A stretch of 64,000 bases of DNA from Sisyra terminalis (lineage: Eukaryota; Arthropoda; Insecta; Neuroptera; Sisyridae). Below the pieces are notes generated by a model, which saw only the letters and a program-made list of their open reading frames with translations, was not told the DNA's origin and ran no database searches. Positions 12,748-23,735 of this stretch are shown one piece after another (the first letter of the stretch is position 1; the number at the start of each line of letters is the position of its first letter). The stretch covers positions 60,708,630 through 60,772,629 of the forward strand of contig OY292274.1 in assembly GCA_958496175.1 (NCBI GenBank), written 5' to 3'. The position numbers were made by a program, and so were the translations under genes.

Positions 12748-13690
12748 TGTCTTTTCCACCGATGTTTATTGAAATTGGGCTTTCTTCTTAAGACTTTCAG
12801 CATACAACATTTGTTAGTTTACCTTTTAGTTTTCTACTTTCGAAATTTTTCCCATTTCAAACTCAATGTATTATGGTAAGAGAATTTCTTGTAATTGAGC
12901 AAAGTTCGTTACCTAATTGCTGTCCCCAATTTTCCACGTTTCAACCACAACTTGATCGAATTTCGATTCACTTAAACCTGATCAATTACGCGTTAAAAGT
13001 GTCAAGATCGACTTCCAACACGGAGACGTTGTGGTCGAAAATCTCTCAAGAAATATCATCCTTTCCCGTCTTTCCCTACAGTTACATCGAACGCTTTGTT
13101 TTCCACTGATAATTCATGCCATGATTCATATTCCAACTCCCACGGATCGTCAAAGTTAAAGAAAAACTGTCAAAAATATCGAAAAAAGAATTGCAGTGAG
13201 AGGTATATAGACAGATATACATAGGTAGTTAATATAATTGAAACAGAATCACGCATAGATTATGATTATGTAATATTATAAATAATTTTCTCGTTACTTT
13301 TATCCGTTATTATGCATTCCAATTGTTCAAGGGAATTGAAAAGAAATGAAAAAAAGATATATAATGTTAAACGAACGAACGAGAGCGTGCGACAAATCTC
13401 AATTCTCGCCAATTCCAATTGAATCATCTTAGCATAAAAAATAATTTTAAATAAATCATTGAATACATAGAGTGATTTAAAAATCGCAGCACTAACTGTA
13501 ATTACGTATTCTTGAAATAAAATTTAATTCATACATTCTTTAAAATACGGAAACTCGATGTTAACATTAAGTTTTCAGCCAAGAAAAGTATAGATTCCCT
13601 TTTTATTCCTCCTGGATTTTGTTGCGTTTTGTTTTCGAAACAAAATTGGTTAGTAGCAAGAATTCACTACTGTCCAGTAACAATAAAATA
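12748..13690. other. Unique intergenic DNA, no gene recognised
   Basis: A 78-codon + strand frame at 12873-13109 is of good complexity, but it matches no family I know and shows no neighbouring splice-compatible exon. The region 12760-13180 is low in repeats and might be conserved non-coding DNA. The rest is AT-rich. Confidence 0.4.
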
Positions 13691-13699
13691 GTGATGTCA

Positions 13700-13794
13700 T
13701 ACAAAGTTTTCAAAATAAGATTTTGTCGCTGACTTTGAACAGTTATACTGTGTACAAAAGATATAGAATATATTGCAGTCCAATTTATGTAGTA
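13700..13794 (-). repeat. Copy of a dispersed repeat also found at 24.7 kb
   Basis: Read on the minus strand this matches 24722-24820: ACTACATAAATTGGAC, CAATATATTCT, TGTACACAGTAT and CTGTTCAAAGTCAGCGA occur in the same order with about the same spacing. The 45-base core also forms the outer arms of the palindrome at 23.7-24.6 kb. A Helitron is inserted directly at its end (13795). Confidence 0.75.
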
Positions 13795-14739
13795 CTAGCT
13801 GATCCCCGCAACTTCGTCTGCGTAATGTAGGTGTACATTATGTTTTCTTTTCAAATTTGTCATTTGTAGTGGTATATGAAAATTTTTATTTTTCTTATTT
13901 CTTATACAAAAAACATAATCATACTTAAAAACACTACTTTGTCTACTTGAAAAAGACAAATTTAATAAACTGTTGCAAAGAATAAAATACTTCTGTGTAA
14001 TAAACAAATTAATTTTCAAAAAATATTTATAAATATCTTAAAAAGAGTATGTCTATTGCGTATAGCTACGGTAGGTATACCTACCGTAGACCAAATAATC
14101 TGTAAATCAATCAACATCTATATATAAATAAAAAATATCGCCAAGTTCAATAAAGTTGGTCTTAATTGTAAGTAAAATGGGGTGACCATGCGACATTTTT
14201 CAAATATATTACATTTTTAAACTTGTGATATCTTTCGAATGGAATGTTTAAATTGATTAACTCAAAAATTTATATAATGGTATTGAAGCAAACTTAAATA
14301 TGAATTCATTTATTTTGATAAGGATTAATCCCAAAGTCTAAATAAAGAGATTTTATAGCGGTGGCATTTATATATATATTTTTTAAAATGAAAAACACTT
14401 ATTGTGATATAACTATAATAGTTAGACATATGCTGTCGCTCTATTTTTTGTAGATAATGATATGTTCTGCAAAATCTTACTACATTATTTTGTTTTATAA
14501 CCAATAGTTTTCGCAGCGCACGCGATAAAATAATGTTTTTTGGTAATTTTTTCAGACCTTGGGTTACATTATTGGAGTTTTAGTATGGATCCTTAACTTT
14601 TTTGAAAATTTAATAGCCTATGTTCACCGGAAATAGTGTAGCTTCCCAATAGTGAAAGAATTTTTCAAATCGGTCAAGTAGTTTCGGAGCCTATTCAAAG
14701 CAAACAAACAATCAAATCTTTCCTCTTTATAATAATAGA
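13795..14739 (-). mobile_element. Non-autonomous Helitron, copy 1
   Basis: Read on the minus strand it starts TCTATTATTATAAAGAGGAA and ends GCGGGGATCAGCTAG, the TC...CTAG ends of a Helitron with the GC-rich sub-terminal block (GCAGACGAAGTTGCGGGG) typical of insect copies. A near-identical full-length copy lies at 39136-40038. There is no Rep/helicase frame, so it is non-autonomous. It carries a perfect 24-base palindrome at 14066-14089 that is also kept in the other copy. Confidence 0.9.
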
Positions 14740-14972
14740 TAGATAAGTTAATATAATAATTTATTTTATGTAAGGTTCAATTCCAGTGTAAATTAAATTA
14801 AAGTGTTTTTCGTTGGCTATCAGACTTGTTGGAAATAAAAAAAATCATACTTGAAAGCTAAAAATCGTTTTTTACAGTTTTAATTTTAAATTTTAAACAT
14901 AGTTGAGGTCTATTTATAAAAATATTGTTAAAATGTTGTTAACATTAAAAACTTTCAATAATACTTTCAGAG

Positions 14973-15008
14973 CTTGAAAAAGTCTTGACAATAAAGACGA
15001 AACGTAGC
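14973..15008 (+). ncRNA. Hammerhead-like core, decayed
   Basis: CTTGAAAAAG is followed by a GTCTT...AAGAC hairpin and then GAAACGTAGC. This fits the CTGANGAA / helix II / GAAAC pattern seen elsewhere in the window, with CTGAAGAAG changed to TTGAAAAAG. The stem is intact but the conserved box is mutated, so no cleavage is expected. Surrounding sequence is AT-rich with no recognised element ends. Confidence 0.45.
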
Positions 15009-15019
15009 AAAACCAATGA

Positions 15020-17460
15020 TTGTTTAAATTAATTTAAAAATATATTCCAATTACCCGTGAACCTGATATTATTATAATAATTCAAATACTGGAACCTTAG
15101 TTGCGCATCTAATAATTATTTTTTACGACTAGGGTACGTTTTTTCCTATTGATCATCTAATAGTATCCGAAAAAATGTTGCAAAGATAAGGATAACTTAT
15201 GATTAAGAAAAGATTGAATCCCTTCCGTTTATCGAAACCAAAATCATTAGAGGATTTTAATAATAGAGAACAGTAAATTTGTGTGAGGAGTTTGGAATCA
15301 TTCTATATGATACAGTTAGTGATAGTAGATGAAATTTGTAAGAAAAAGTTTGAACTACCTAAACTTAACAAGGGAAATGATGAAGACATTAAACTTTTGT
15401 TTAGTACCGTAGACGATTAACATTACAATAGTTGATTCTGATTTGTTTCCCAACTGGGACAAAAACACTAGCGAAAAACTAGACTGCTAGATACCTACTT
15501 ATATTAATTATGTAATGAAAGTTTCAAAGCTCACGCAATTGTTTCTCGCCTCATTTGTTTATGTGACACGTCACGTTATTCAATTTTTTCGGTCATTTTT
15601 CTTTCATTTGTTTTTGCCAATTGGCATATTTACCTGGGAATTGATTCTGTTGTATCTACCTATGTGTTATTTTCTTGATATACTATTTTTTTTTTTTTTT
15701 TTTGAAATGACAACATAATTATTAATGTTGACAATAAGGAAAATAAAATGCAATTTCCTGCAAATATTATACAATAGTACGATTATTTGACGGTTGACAT
15801 TATCAAATTGATGAAAAAATCCGGAAAATTGTTGTGATGTTCCATGTCATTTTTGGCAAGATTATATTATATAGTGTCTTCGTGATTTGGTCTTGGAAAA
15901 AATTCTTCCGGTTGGCTCCAATTAGACTTGATTCGTATATTGTAGCGACGAAAATGAAGAGTTTAAAGATGAAAATGAAAGTTGTTAAAATGATTGGGAT
16001 CCAATTAATTTTAATGTGTAATTGTCGGAGAGAAAGATTTTCACAATTGTTGGTGCACGAAGGCCGAAGACCGAGTCGATCGTATGGGAGCTGTGGAAAT
16101 CTTCTGCTTTGCTTTTCTTCTTCGTAAGGATCGACCATGAAAGCCATGCAAAAGAGGCGATTTGCTCGTCTAATTGACTCAGACCGGAAGTGCGCAATGA
16201 ATCGAAACGGAAACCGTCTTTCAGATGTTCCGAAAAGGGGAAAATTGGAAATTGGTACTAGCAAATTTGGCCTAATTTAAGGCGAAAAAAATTTAGATGG
16301 TTTGCTTAAATGAGGATGTGAGCAAATCGTAGGTACCTATACATAACGCATGCGTCTTTCACTCAAGAAAAACAACTTTTGTTTTAGATTCTCAATTTTT
16401 TTTTTTTGGAATTTTCTCATAATTTAAATATAATTATTACACTTAATTAACTTCATTACACACTAAGTTGAAGACAATGAGTCCCAAAAAAAAATTTAAA
16501 CGAAAGAAAAAAAATGTATTAAATTTAATAGGTTCATTATACATAATTCATTTTTGTCTTACGAGATTTTTAACTGTTGTCTTAGTATTAAAAATTCCGA
16601 ATTTGATTATACAAGAGAGTGCTTTTTGGGATGTCTTTCGTTTCCATTGTTCATTAATAAATTCTAGGAAGTGATGGGAGAAAGAAATGAAGAAATTTTT
16701 ATATGTATATGAACATAAAAAAAAATGAGAAATATTTCTGAAAAGAATGGGCATTAGAGTTTAAATATCTGCATAAAATAGTGAATAGATTGCGATTTCT
16801 TCCAACATATGTAATACAGAGAGGTATGCAAATTGGGTTTTTGGAACATTTTTCGAGAGAAAATACAATTTAGAGATAATCAAGGTTGGAATTATTTAAT
16901 TCGTTTTGTTTGTCTTAATAAATGCTTACATCACATTTCTTTTGCTCTAAAATTTAATACTGATTTTCTAACAATTTATCAGTGGAAGCGAAATGCGAGT
17001 TTCCTCTAATTGGACATTATCTCAATTGATCGTGAAGAGTTTTAATTGAATTGCTTCAGAAGACACAAAGATCCGTTTTATTTTTTTTTTGAAATTACAA
17101 TTATAAATACGGTACGCATTGAGTGGGAAACAAATTAAATTAGTATAATCAAATTGAAGAAATATTGGTCTTGAATTAAAATGGACAACAAAACTAGTTT
17201 ATACTTGTTATATTATTAAATAGAAGATTTATAAATAAAGACGATTATTATTAAAATTACAAAGTATGAAATTTGATTTTTGCAAGGACAGCATTGGGAA
17301 ATTTACCCTCAAGAATTTAAGTTTTGGAAATAATTTAGAGTAATTTCTACTATATAAATCGATTAATTTGTTACCAAGAATTGGTAATTATGAGAAGTAT
17401 ATCTAGTAAGAAATTGTTTTTTTTAAAGTTAAAATGGTAAAAAATGAATCATGATTGCTT
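15020..17460. other. AT-rich DNA with a GC-richer island at about 15.9-16.25 kb
   Basis: No known coding segment was found. The island around 16010-16260 has open frames on both strands (153 codons on the minus strand, 15803-16264), but the sequence resembles no protein family known to me and the frame ends in low-complexity hydrophobic residues. It may be conserved non-coding DNA. T runs occur at about 15687 and 16390. Confidence 0.4.
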
Positions 17461-17464
17461 AAAT

Positions 17465-17635
17465 CAGGGTTTTCCAACAAAAAATGTTCAAGGATCCCTG
17501 AAAAAATTGCTATAATTTCAGAGACCCTTTATAGGATAAGTCCTGAAAACACTCATTTACGTTTGACAACAAACTGTAACTGTAAGTCAAATTTCTGACG
17601 ATTTTTTTGCGATGACCACTAGGTGGGAACCTCTG
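17465..17635. mobile_element. Short hAT-like MITE, uncertain
   Basis: The left end reads CAGGGTTTTCCAAC. The right end, reverse-complemented, reads CAGAGGTTCCCACC. Both are close to the CAGGGGTTCCCAAC terminus of small hAT MITEs. The 171-base interior shows no coding. A clear 8-base target duplication was not found, so the call rests on the terminal similarity. Confidence 0.45.
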
Positions 17636-17739
17636 ATTTAAACAGTAAATATTAGAATAAAACAGTTCATTTTTTAAAAAACGGGAATAAGTAGTTCAAG
17701 GTAACAAAAGCTTCGATACAAAAACGCAAAAGAAAATAG

Positions 17740-18156
17740 TTTGCCATTGGATCTAATTATCTCATTACGGAATTATTTAGTTAGGGATTTAAGAAAAACA
17801 AAATGGAATAACTAATATCTGCTAAGATTTATCTCAGGCTAGCAAATACTCAAAATTTCGTCTGAATTTATTAATTTTTGGGCAATAAAAAGCTTAGATC
17901 CTTCTGGAGTTAATCCACTTGTGACAATTGGAATAGGATTATACTATAACGGAATAGCTAATGCTCACGATTTCGCTTGCAAAATATAGGTGCTGATTAA
18001 ATTTTCTTTTTAGATTTGCTATTTGTCGAGGTATATGGAAATTTCTATTTTGTATATTTCTTTAACAAAACAAATATTCAATTCTAAAAACACTATTATT
18101 TTCTTTAAAAAGACACATCTTATAAACTGTTAAATTGAAGTAAAAAGTCATTGATA
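17740..18156. repeat. Tandem duplication, unit 1 (Helitron-3'-end-like)
   Basis: This stretch is repeated at 19326-19750 in the same orientation. Shared blocks include AAAAAGCTTAGATCCTTCTGG (AGTTCC in unit 2), TTAATCCACTTGTGACAATT, and GATTTGCTATTTGTCGAGGT. The segment near 17950 (TAGCTAATGCTCACGATTTCG) looks like a decayed Helitron 3' end in reverse orientation. A large foldback element lies between the two units. Confidence 0.75.
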
Positions 18157-19325
18157 ACACCGGCACACAAAAAAAAAAGTGCTTTGTACTTTTGACCGGA
18201 CCTACATAAATCTACGTATTTTGACCCCCTGAACACGAATCCGGGGTCGGTTTAACCCGTACACCCTCAAAAATTCGAGAAAACTTTACAAAACCGAAAA
18301 AAATCGTTAAAATCGGCAGTTTTGATGACATAGAAATTTTTTTGAACTAAACCGAGCATGATTTTCATGTTTTTGACCCGCTGAATACAAATTCGAAGTT
18401 CATTTAGATCATAAGCTGTTTTAACTGTAAGAAAATTGCGAGAAATTGCAGTAATTGTGTACAAAAATTCTAAGGAGCTAGATTAATCATGATTTTCATG
18501 TTTTCTAATCCGCATAATATAAATCTTGAAGGTATTCGGTCCAGCCATTCTTAGAAATCCATGTAAATAGCAAAAAACCCTGAAAATTTCAGAAAAATCA
18601 AAGTTCTTGTCATAAATATCAAATTTTTAATGAAATCATAATAAATTTGACATGTTGGCAAATCTGTTGAGTATAAATTTGAAGTTCATTGATCCCGAAT
18701 TAAAAAAAAAATTTGTTAATCGTAAAAAATCTATAGAAATAACAAAATCGCGGATTACCGCACTAACAGTAATAAACAAAATTAAGTAAGTCATTTAAAG
18801 ACAGATGGGTTCGATATGAGCAAATGATGAATTGAAATGAAAGCAATTCCATTTGTAATTTTCAGAGATTTTTTGCGGGGAATTTCAATTTCTTTAAAGA
18901 TTTTGGCCAAATAATCTTCAAAATCATATTCCAGAAATATAATAATATGCAAAATATCCTTTGTAGAGATTTAAAAGTTTATTTTCATCATATAATCTCG
19001 AATGTTAGAACAATAGCCGCAATTTTTTACAATTTTTAAGGGTTTTTTGCAATTTTCGTACAATAAAAACGGCTTATGGTCTACATAAACTTCGAAATTG
19101 TATTCAGCGGATCGAAAAACATGAAAATCATGCTCGGTTTAGTTCAAAAAAATTTCTATGTCACCGATTTTAACCATTTTTTTTGGTTTTTTATAGTTTT
19201 CTCGAATTTTTGAGGGTGTACGGGTCAAACCGACCCCGGATTCGTGTTCAGGGGGTCAAAATACGTAGATTTATGTAGATCCGGTCAAAAGTACAAAGTA
19301 CTTTTTTTTTTTCGTGTGCCGGTGT
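18157..19325. mobile_element. 1.17-kb foldback transposon with about 300-base arms
   Basis: The ends are ACACCGGCACAC and its exact complement. Arms of more than 300 bases each (18157 to about 18475, and about 19000 to 19325) pair almost throughout, including CTACATAAATCTACGTATTT, GACCCCCTGAACACGAATCC and CCTCAAAAATTCGAG. Flanking TAA on both sides (ending 18157, starting 19325) may be a 3-base target duplication if the element begins CACCGG. That would fit PIF/Harbinger, but the assignment is weak. Inside, the arm motif (TTTTCATGTTTT, then CGCTGAATACAAATTCGAAG) recurs in degenerate copies near 18490 and 18650. No coding. Confidence 0.85.
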
Positions 19326-19750
19326 AATCAATTGGATCCAGAAATCTCATTATTGAATTAGATAGTTAGGGACTTAAGAAAAAAAAATAAATAATTAATG
19401 TCTGCTGAAATTTATCTTGGGCTAGCAAATAAACGAGATTTCGTCTAAATTTGTTAAATTTTGGGAAATAAAAAGCTTAGTTCCTTCTGGTGTTAATCCA
19501 CTTGTGACAATTGGAATAGGAGTATAATATAATGGACTAGCTAATGCCCTCGAATTCGTCTGCGAAACATAGGCGTCGCTTAAATTTTCTTTTTAGATTT
19601 GCTATTTGTCGAGGTATATGGCAATTTCAATTTTGTATATTCCTTTAACGAAAAACATATTCATATCTAAAAACACTTTTTAATGTCTTTAAGAAGACAC
19701 ATCTTATAAAGTGTTAATTTAAATAAAAAATCATTGATAATGTTCAATTA
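19326..19750. repeat. Tandem duplication, unit 2
   Basis: This is the second copy of the 17740-18156 unit (see there). It ends CATTGATAATG, which is the uninterrupted form of the sequence that borders the foldback element in unit 1. The Helitron-like block is better kept here (CTAGCTAATGCCC, AATTCGTCTGCGAA). Confidence 0.75.
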
Positions 19751-19829
19751 ATTTTTAAAAGATATTTTAATGAAACTCCACAAGATTTGATAAATTGATT
19801 TTTTTATCTCTAATGAGTTTAATGTATAC

Positions 19830-19880
19830 CAGGGGTGCCCAACTCGCGACTCGTTTTGACCATTTTCCGGTTGGCGAGAT
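19830..19880. mobile_element. Solitary hAT-like terminus
   Basis: CAGGGGTGCCCAACTCGCGA is a typical left terminus of a small hAT MITE, but no matching right end (a CCCCTG with complementary sub-terminal bases) was found downstream before the LINE at 20.6 kb. It is probably a truncated copy. The DNA up to 20580 is AT-rich and featureless. Confidence 0.35.
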
Positions 19881-20579
19881 TCATAAATTTTTTATAAATT
19901 ATATATTATACATATTAAGAACAAAGTTTTGACTTCAATAATACCAAATAAATAATGAAAGGGAGTTACATTAAAATATAAACATTTGGACAAATCATAA
20001 CATACCTCTAATGTCAATACGTTGAAAATTTCTATACATTTTTGAAAAAATTCTGTATAAAATAACGAATTGTAGAACAATACAACTTTAACTTTTCCTG
20101 AATGCTGGGAAAACTTTTAGTCTTAAAATGAACAAATTTTCAAATTTGTTTTCCCTTTGTTTTTGTATAATGCTACTACCAAAAAATTTCACTTGTTTGA
20201 AATTAAAAGCAAATATTTTAGTTGAAAAAAAATGTAATTTCAACTTAAAAATTCATCAAATGTAAAATTTTGTAATAGCTGGAATTTTAAGAAAACATTT
20301 TTGTGAATAAATTACATCAATTGTATGTATGAATATATACTCTTTTGATTAAATTTGTTAATGCTTTTACAAATTTAAAATACGTATTGCAAAAATTTGA
20401 ATTGACTAAATCAAACATGATTATGCAACTATTAACACATGGTTAACTAATTGATCTTCACAGAAAAATGCAACTGTGATTAACGGAATACCAATACATT
20501 AATTGAAATTTAGAAATCAAGATTATTTTAAATTATTTCTTAAAGAAACCAAGTAACAGACATAAACCAAAGATATTTG

Positions 20580-22290
20580 TTTTTTTTTTTAAATTAGCAA
20601 TCAGTTAGTGCAAACTATGGGCTAATGTGTTGTCTTGGCTGGAGCTCTTGAGCTCCAAATGGCTTGATGAAGATGTTCCCAGTGGAACATCTTCCTGCTA
20701 TTTTGATGTCAGCTCATATGGAGTTCTTTTTGATTTCAGTCTTCTAATGGTTGAGGGCTTTTGAAGTGACCCCATCAACGGATTTGTGTGCTCCATTAGT
20801 CTTATAAAGTGAGCTTCACTTCTTTGTTTGACCATTTCTGAGATCAGGTCTTTATGCAGCATATCGTTGGTGACATACCATGGCGCATCCGCGATCGCTC
20901 GTAAAATTTTTGACTGACATCTTTGAATCATTTTGGTGCTTGATTTGCTGGCACAAGCCCATAGTTCAATCCCATAGCTCCATATCGGAACTATTATGGT
21001 CTTGTATAGGAGCAGTTTATTTTCCAAAGACATTATGAATTTCCTTCCCATAAGCCAGTGTAGCTGTTTGAACCTCTGCATGGTTTGGGTTCTCTTTTTT
21101 GCTATATGGGTTCTCCAGGTAAGTCTTTTATCGAGGTAAAGTCCGAGATATTTCACCAAACTCGATTCTGAAATACCCAACCCCTAGACATAAACGGTGG
21201 GGCAGGTGCCTCTTCTGAGAGTGAAGTTGACCAGTTTCGTTTTTGCCTCGTTCAGTTTTATTTTCCACCGGTCCGTCCAAGCTTCAATTAGGGCGATGTG
21301 GTGTTGGAGATGAGCTACTGCAACCACAGGATCCTCATCTATATCGTCAGCAAATGTTCCAATAAATGTATTGGTGGTTGTTGGTAAATCAGCAGTGTAC
21401 AGTAGGTAAAGAATGGGACCTAGTACACTGCCTTGAGGAACGCCTGATTTCATTTGGCAATAGTTAGAAGTTTTGTCATTTTCTCGTGTTCGGAATTGTC
21501 GGTTTTGCAGGTAAGATGATAAAAGTTTGTGATATGCGGACATATACCTTTTTGTTTTGTATAGTAGACCATCATGCTAAACTTTATCAAAACCCTGACC
21601 GAAGGGCAGTACTTTTTATTTTCCATAGCTTCGTTTATGGTGTTGACCATTCTGGGGCATTGTTGTATAGTCGAGTGGCCTTGCCTGAATCCAAATTGAT
21701 GGTTAGGAATTTCTTCCAGAAGGGGAAGGAGATTTGAAATTTAAAGAAATATTACATATGATTTTGAATGATCGAAAATTAGTTACTTTTTCAGGGGTTT
21801 TGTTTCAAAGTATGACATATTTCTTGATTCTGCTCCATTTAGTTTCAAAGTTTTCCTTCCAGTTTTGTCCATATTGTTTTATTAGTATTTTCCTCTTCAG
21901 TCGAGCATTATAGTTATCCGAATTAACCTATGAATCTGCAGTGGCTGAATCCTCTTCTGTGGTGGTATAGTTGTGCCTTGTTTTTTTTTTTGGGCAGTTG
22001 TATATTTTTTCGTTGTTTAGTCCTTTGTAATAATGCTACAGGGGTTAGTCGATGTTATCGTAATAGTCATTGTAATGCCTTTGGGGTTCATTGGGAAATT
22101 GTTGGGAAATTTTATTTGGGGTTGCTTTGTATCCGGTTCCTTGTCTATGGTACTGAGGTCTATAAATTGAAGTTGCTCCTACTTTTGCCATTTTCTCTGC
22201 TGTGTTATTAAAAGAATTGTCCAAGAAAAGTCCAAAATTATTGGCAATGATTGAAAGTGTAAGAAATACAGGTATATGTAAAACCATTTT
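20580..22290 (-). mobile_element. 5'-truncated, decayed Jockey-type non-LTR retrotransposon
   Basis: A minus-strand reverse transcriptase remnant ends in a run that reads poly(A) on the minus strand (20580-20592), placing the element's 3' end there. Coding blocks run from about 21830 down to 20698. Farther upstream (22045-22287) a frame containing QYHRQGTGYKATPNKISQQF may be the part of ORF2 before the RT, but I cannot assign it. Jockey-clade LINEs insert by target-primed reverse transcription and are commonly 5'-truncated like this one. No target duplication was identified. Confidence 0.8.
20698..21830 (-). pseudogene. Jockey-type reverse transcriptase (ORF2) remnant
   Basis: In order on the minus strand: PEKVTNFRS (about 21800), IPNHQFGFRQGHSTIQQ (about 21700), NTINEAMENKKYC, a frameshift, FDKV-stop-HDGLLYKTKR (Trp to stop), SSYLQNRQFRTR, SGVPQGSVLGPILYLLYTAD (catalytic-domain block), FADD (the active-site F/YxDD), then VKYLGLYLDKRLTW and the thumb/C-terminal part to 20698. 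After FADD a few residues are missing compared with the family (FADD-IDEDPVVAVAHLQ). A stop at about 21181 separates two long frames of 119 and 160 codons. Frameshifts, internal stops and the deletion make it inactive. Confidence 0.92.
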
Positions 22291-22299
22291 CCAGGCATT

Positions 22300-23735
22300 A
22301 AAAATTCTATCCTGTAGTATAATTCATCCTTCATACCACTATGGTAATACGGAGGAAAATCTTTCATCCCTTGCTTCAGAAATTATGGGCTTAGTGAAAT
22401 ATTTTTGAGTTAAAGATGTATAATTCATCCTGACCAAAATCAGAAAAAAATATAACAAATATTTGTTGATCCAAAGGAGAACTTTCTTATAATAATTAAT
22501 AAAAACATTACATTAATATAGATGAAAATCCATATCTAACATCTTATCGTTGATTTGAATCTTAAAAGTTTCTTTTACTTTTCCCATTAAAACTTTTATT
22601 AATGACTCTTTCAATAAATTCGATCATATCGATTGACATATTATGTTTAAGAGATGCTAACTGTTGTCTTATTTTGATTGAACGGTTGACTTACATTATA
22701 CATCTTGTAACTTAATATATTTCTCAACAAATACAATATGACAACGTTTTTACAAATGGATAAATTAAACCGGAAATTGTCTTTTGAAACTCTCTCCTCT
22801 GACACAAAAAGGTCAAACACTAAAGTTTCTCCCGAGCTTTTTTTCCCGGAAAAGCTTAAAAACCTGACAATTGTATAGTGAAGAAATAACTCTTTTTTTT
22901 TAAAAAAAAATCATTTGTTATGATAAATGAATTATTTTGTAACCAATTGCTAAACAAATTACAAAGGCCGTTTTTTTTTTGTTTTTGGAAAAGACCTCAT
23001 GAAACCATTGCAACCTTTTCGGGTAATTTAATTGCCATTTAAATAAAATATATGTTTTTTTCTATTTTGTTACATTTAAAATATGAATTATCGATGATAT
23101 TTTACAAGTTTGTGAGTCATGTTGATGATGATGTTTTTTTTTTCTAACGGAAAAGGTCAATTGTTGCCCATACAGAAAAAAGAAGCCTTAATAACAATAA
23201 TATTAAAAACTTTTTTATTAAATAACGGTCTTGTTTTCTTGTGCATGGGTATTTGGTATATAGAGGCGATTCAAAATTCGGTGCTTTTCTATATTAACAT
23301 GATTCTTTAGTAGTTATAAAATTAGTTAACAATGAAATTATTATTATTTATTTTAATTCCAGTATACATTCTATAGAGATGCAAAGCATCTGTACATAGA
23401 ACTAGAATATTACACTACAGTTGCATATTTTTAAAACAAAGTAATAATATAATGAATTATAGGTTTAAACAAAATTACCAATAAAGTAACTAATAAAATT
23501 TAATTGAAAATTAGTTAATGACTAGTCCCTCAAATAACTAATTGAGCTTTTTAATATTTTCCTCAATTATTTTCGTTCAAAATTAAGAGTTTTAAGGTGG
23601 TTAGGTAACTTATTAAAATATTTTCTTGTAGATTAGGATTCTTAATGCTAAAAATTTTATTAGTTTTTGGCAGCATTAATAAATTAGATCTATTTTGTGT
23701 AAATTTATTATTATATTGTTCTTTACATTCACTAT
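22300..23735. other. AT-rich DNA; possible LINE/SINE tail at 23.35 kb
   Basis: No gene was found. At 23345-23400 a short hairpin (AGATGC AAA GCATCT) sits beside TTCTATAGAGATG and a TTATTATTTATTTTAA stretch. In reverse complement this resembles 57715-57830, where a similar hairpin precedes (AAAT)n. Both look like 3' tails of one retroelement family, but no coding part is attached. Confidence 0.4.

Noticed and set aside
14981..15012. Possible tRNA-like structure around the GACGAAAC sequence
   Set aside because: No acceptor stem, A-box or B-box. It is explained better as a decayed hammerhead-like core.
16054..16110. Minus-strand segment QSRRFPQLPYDRLGLRP considered as a neuropeptide precursor
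   Set aside because: No signal peptide, no Gly-Lys-Arg amidation site and no repeated peptide.
15803..16264. 153-codon minus-strand frame, the second longest in the window
   Set aside because: It has overlapping frames of similar quality on both strands, a hydrophobic low-complexity end, no family resemblance and no splice context. It is better described as a GC-richer island.
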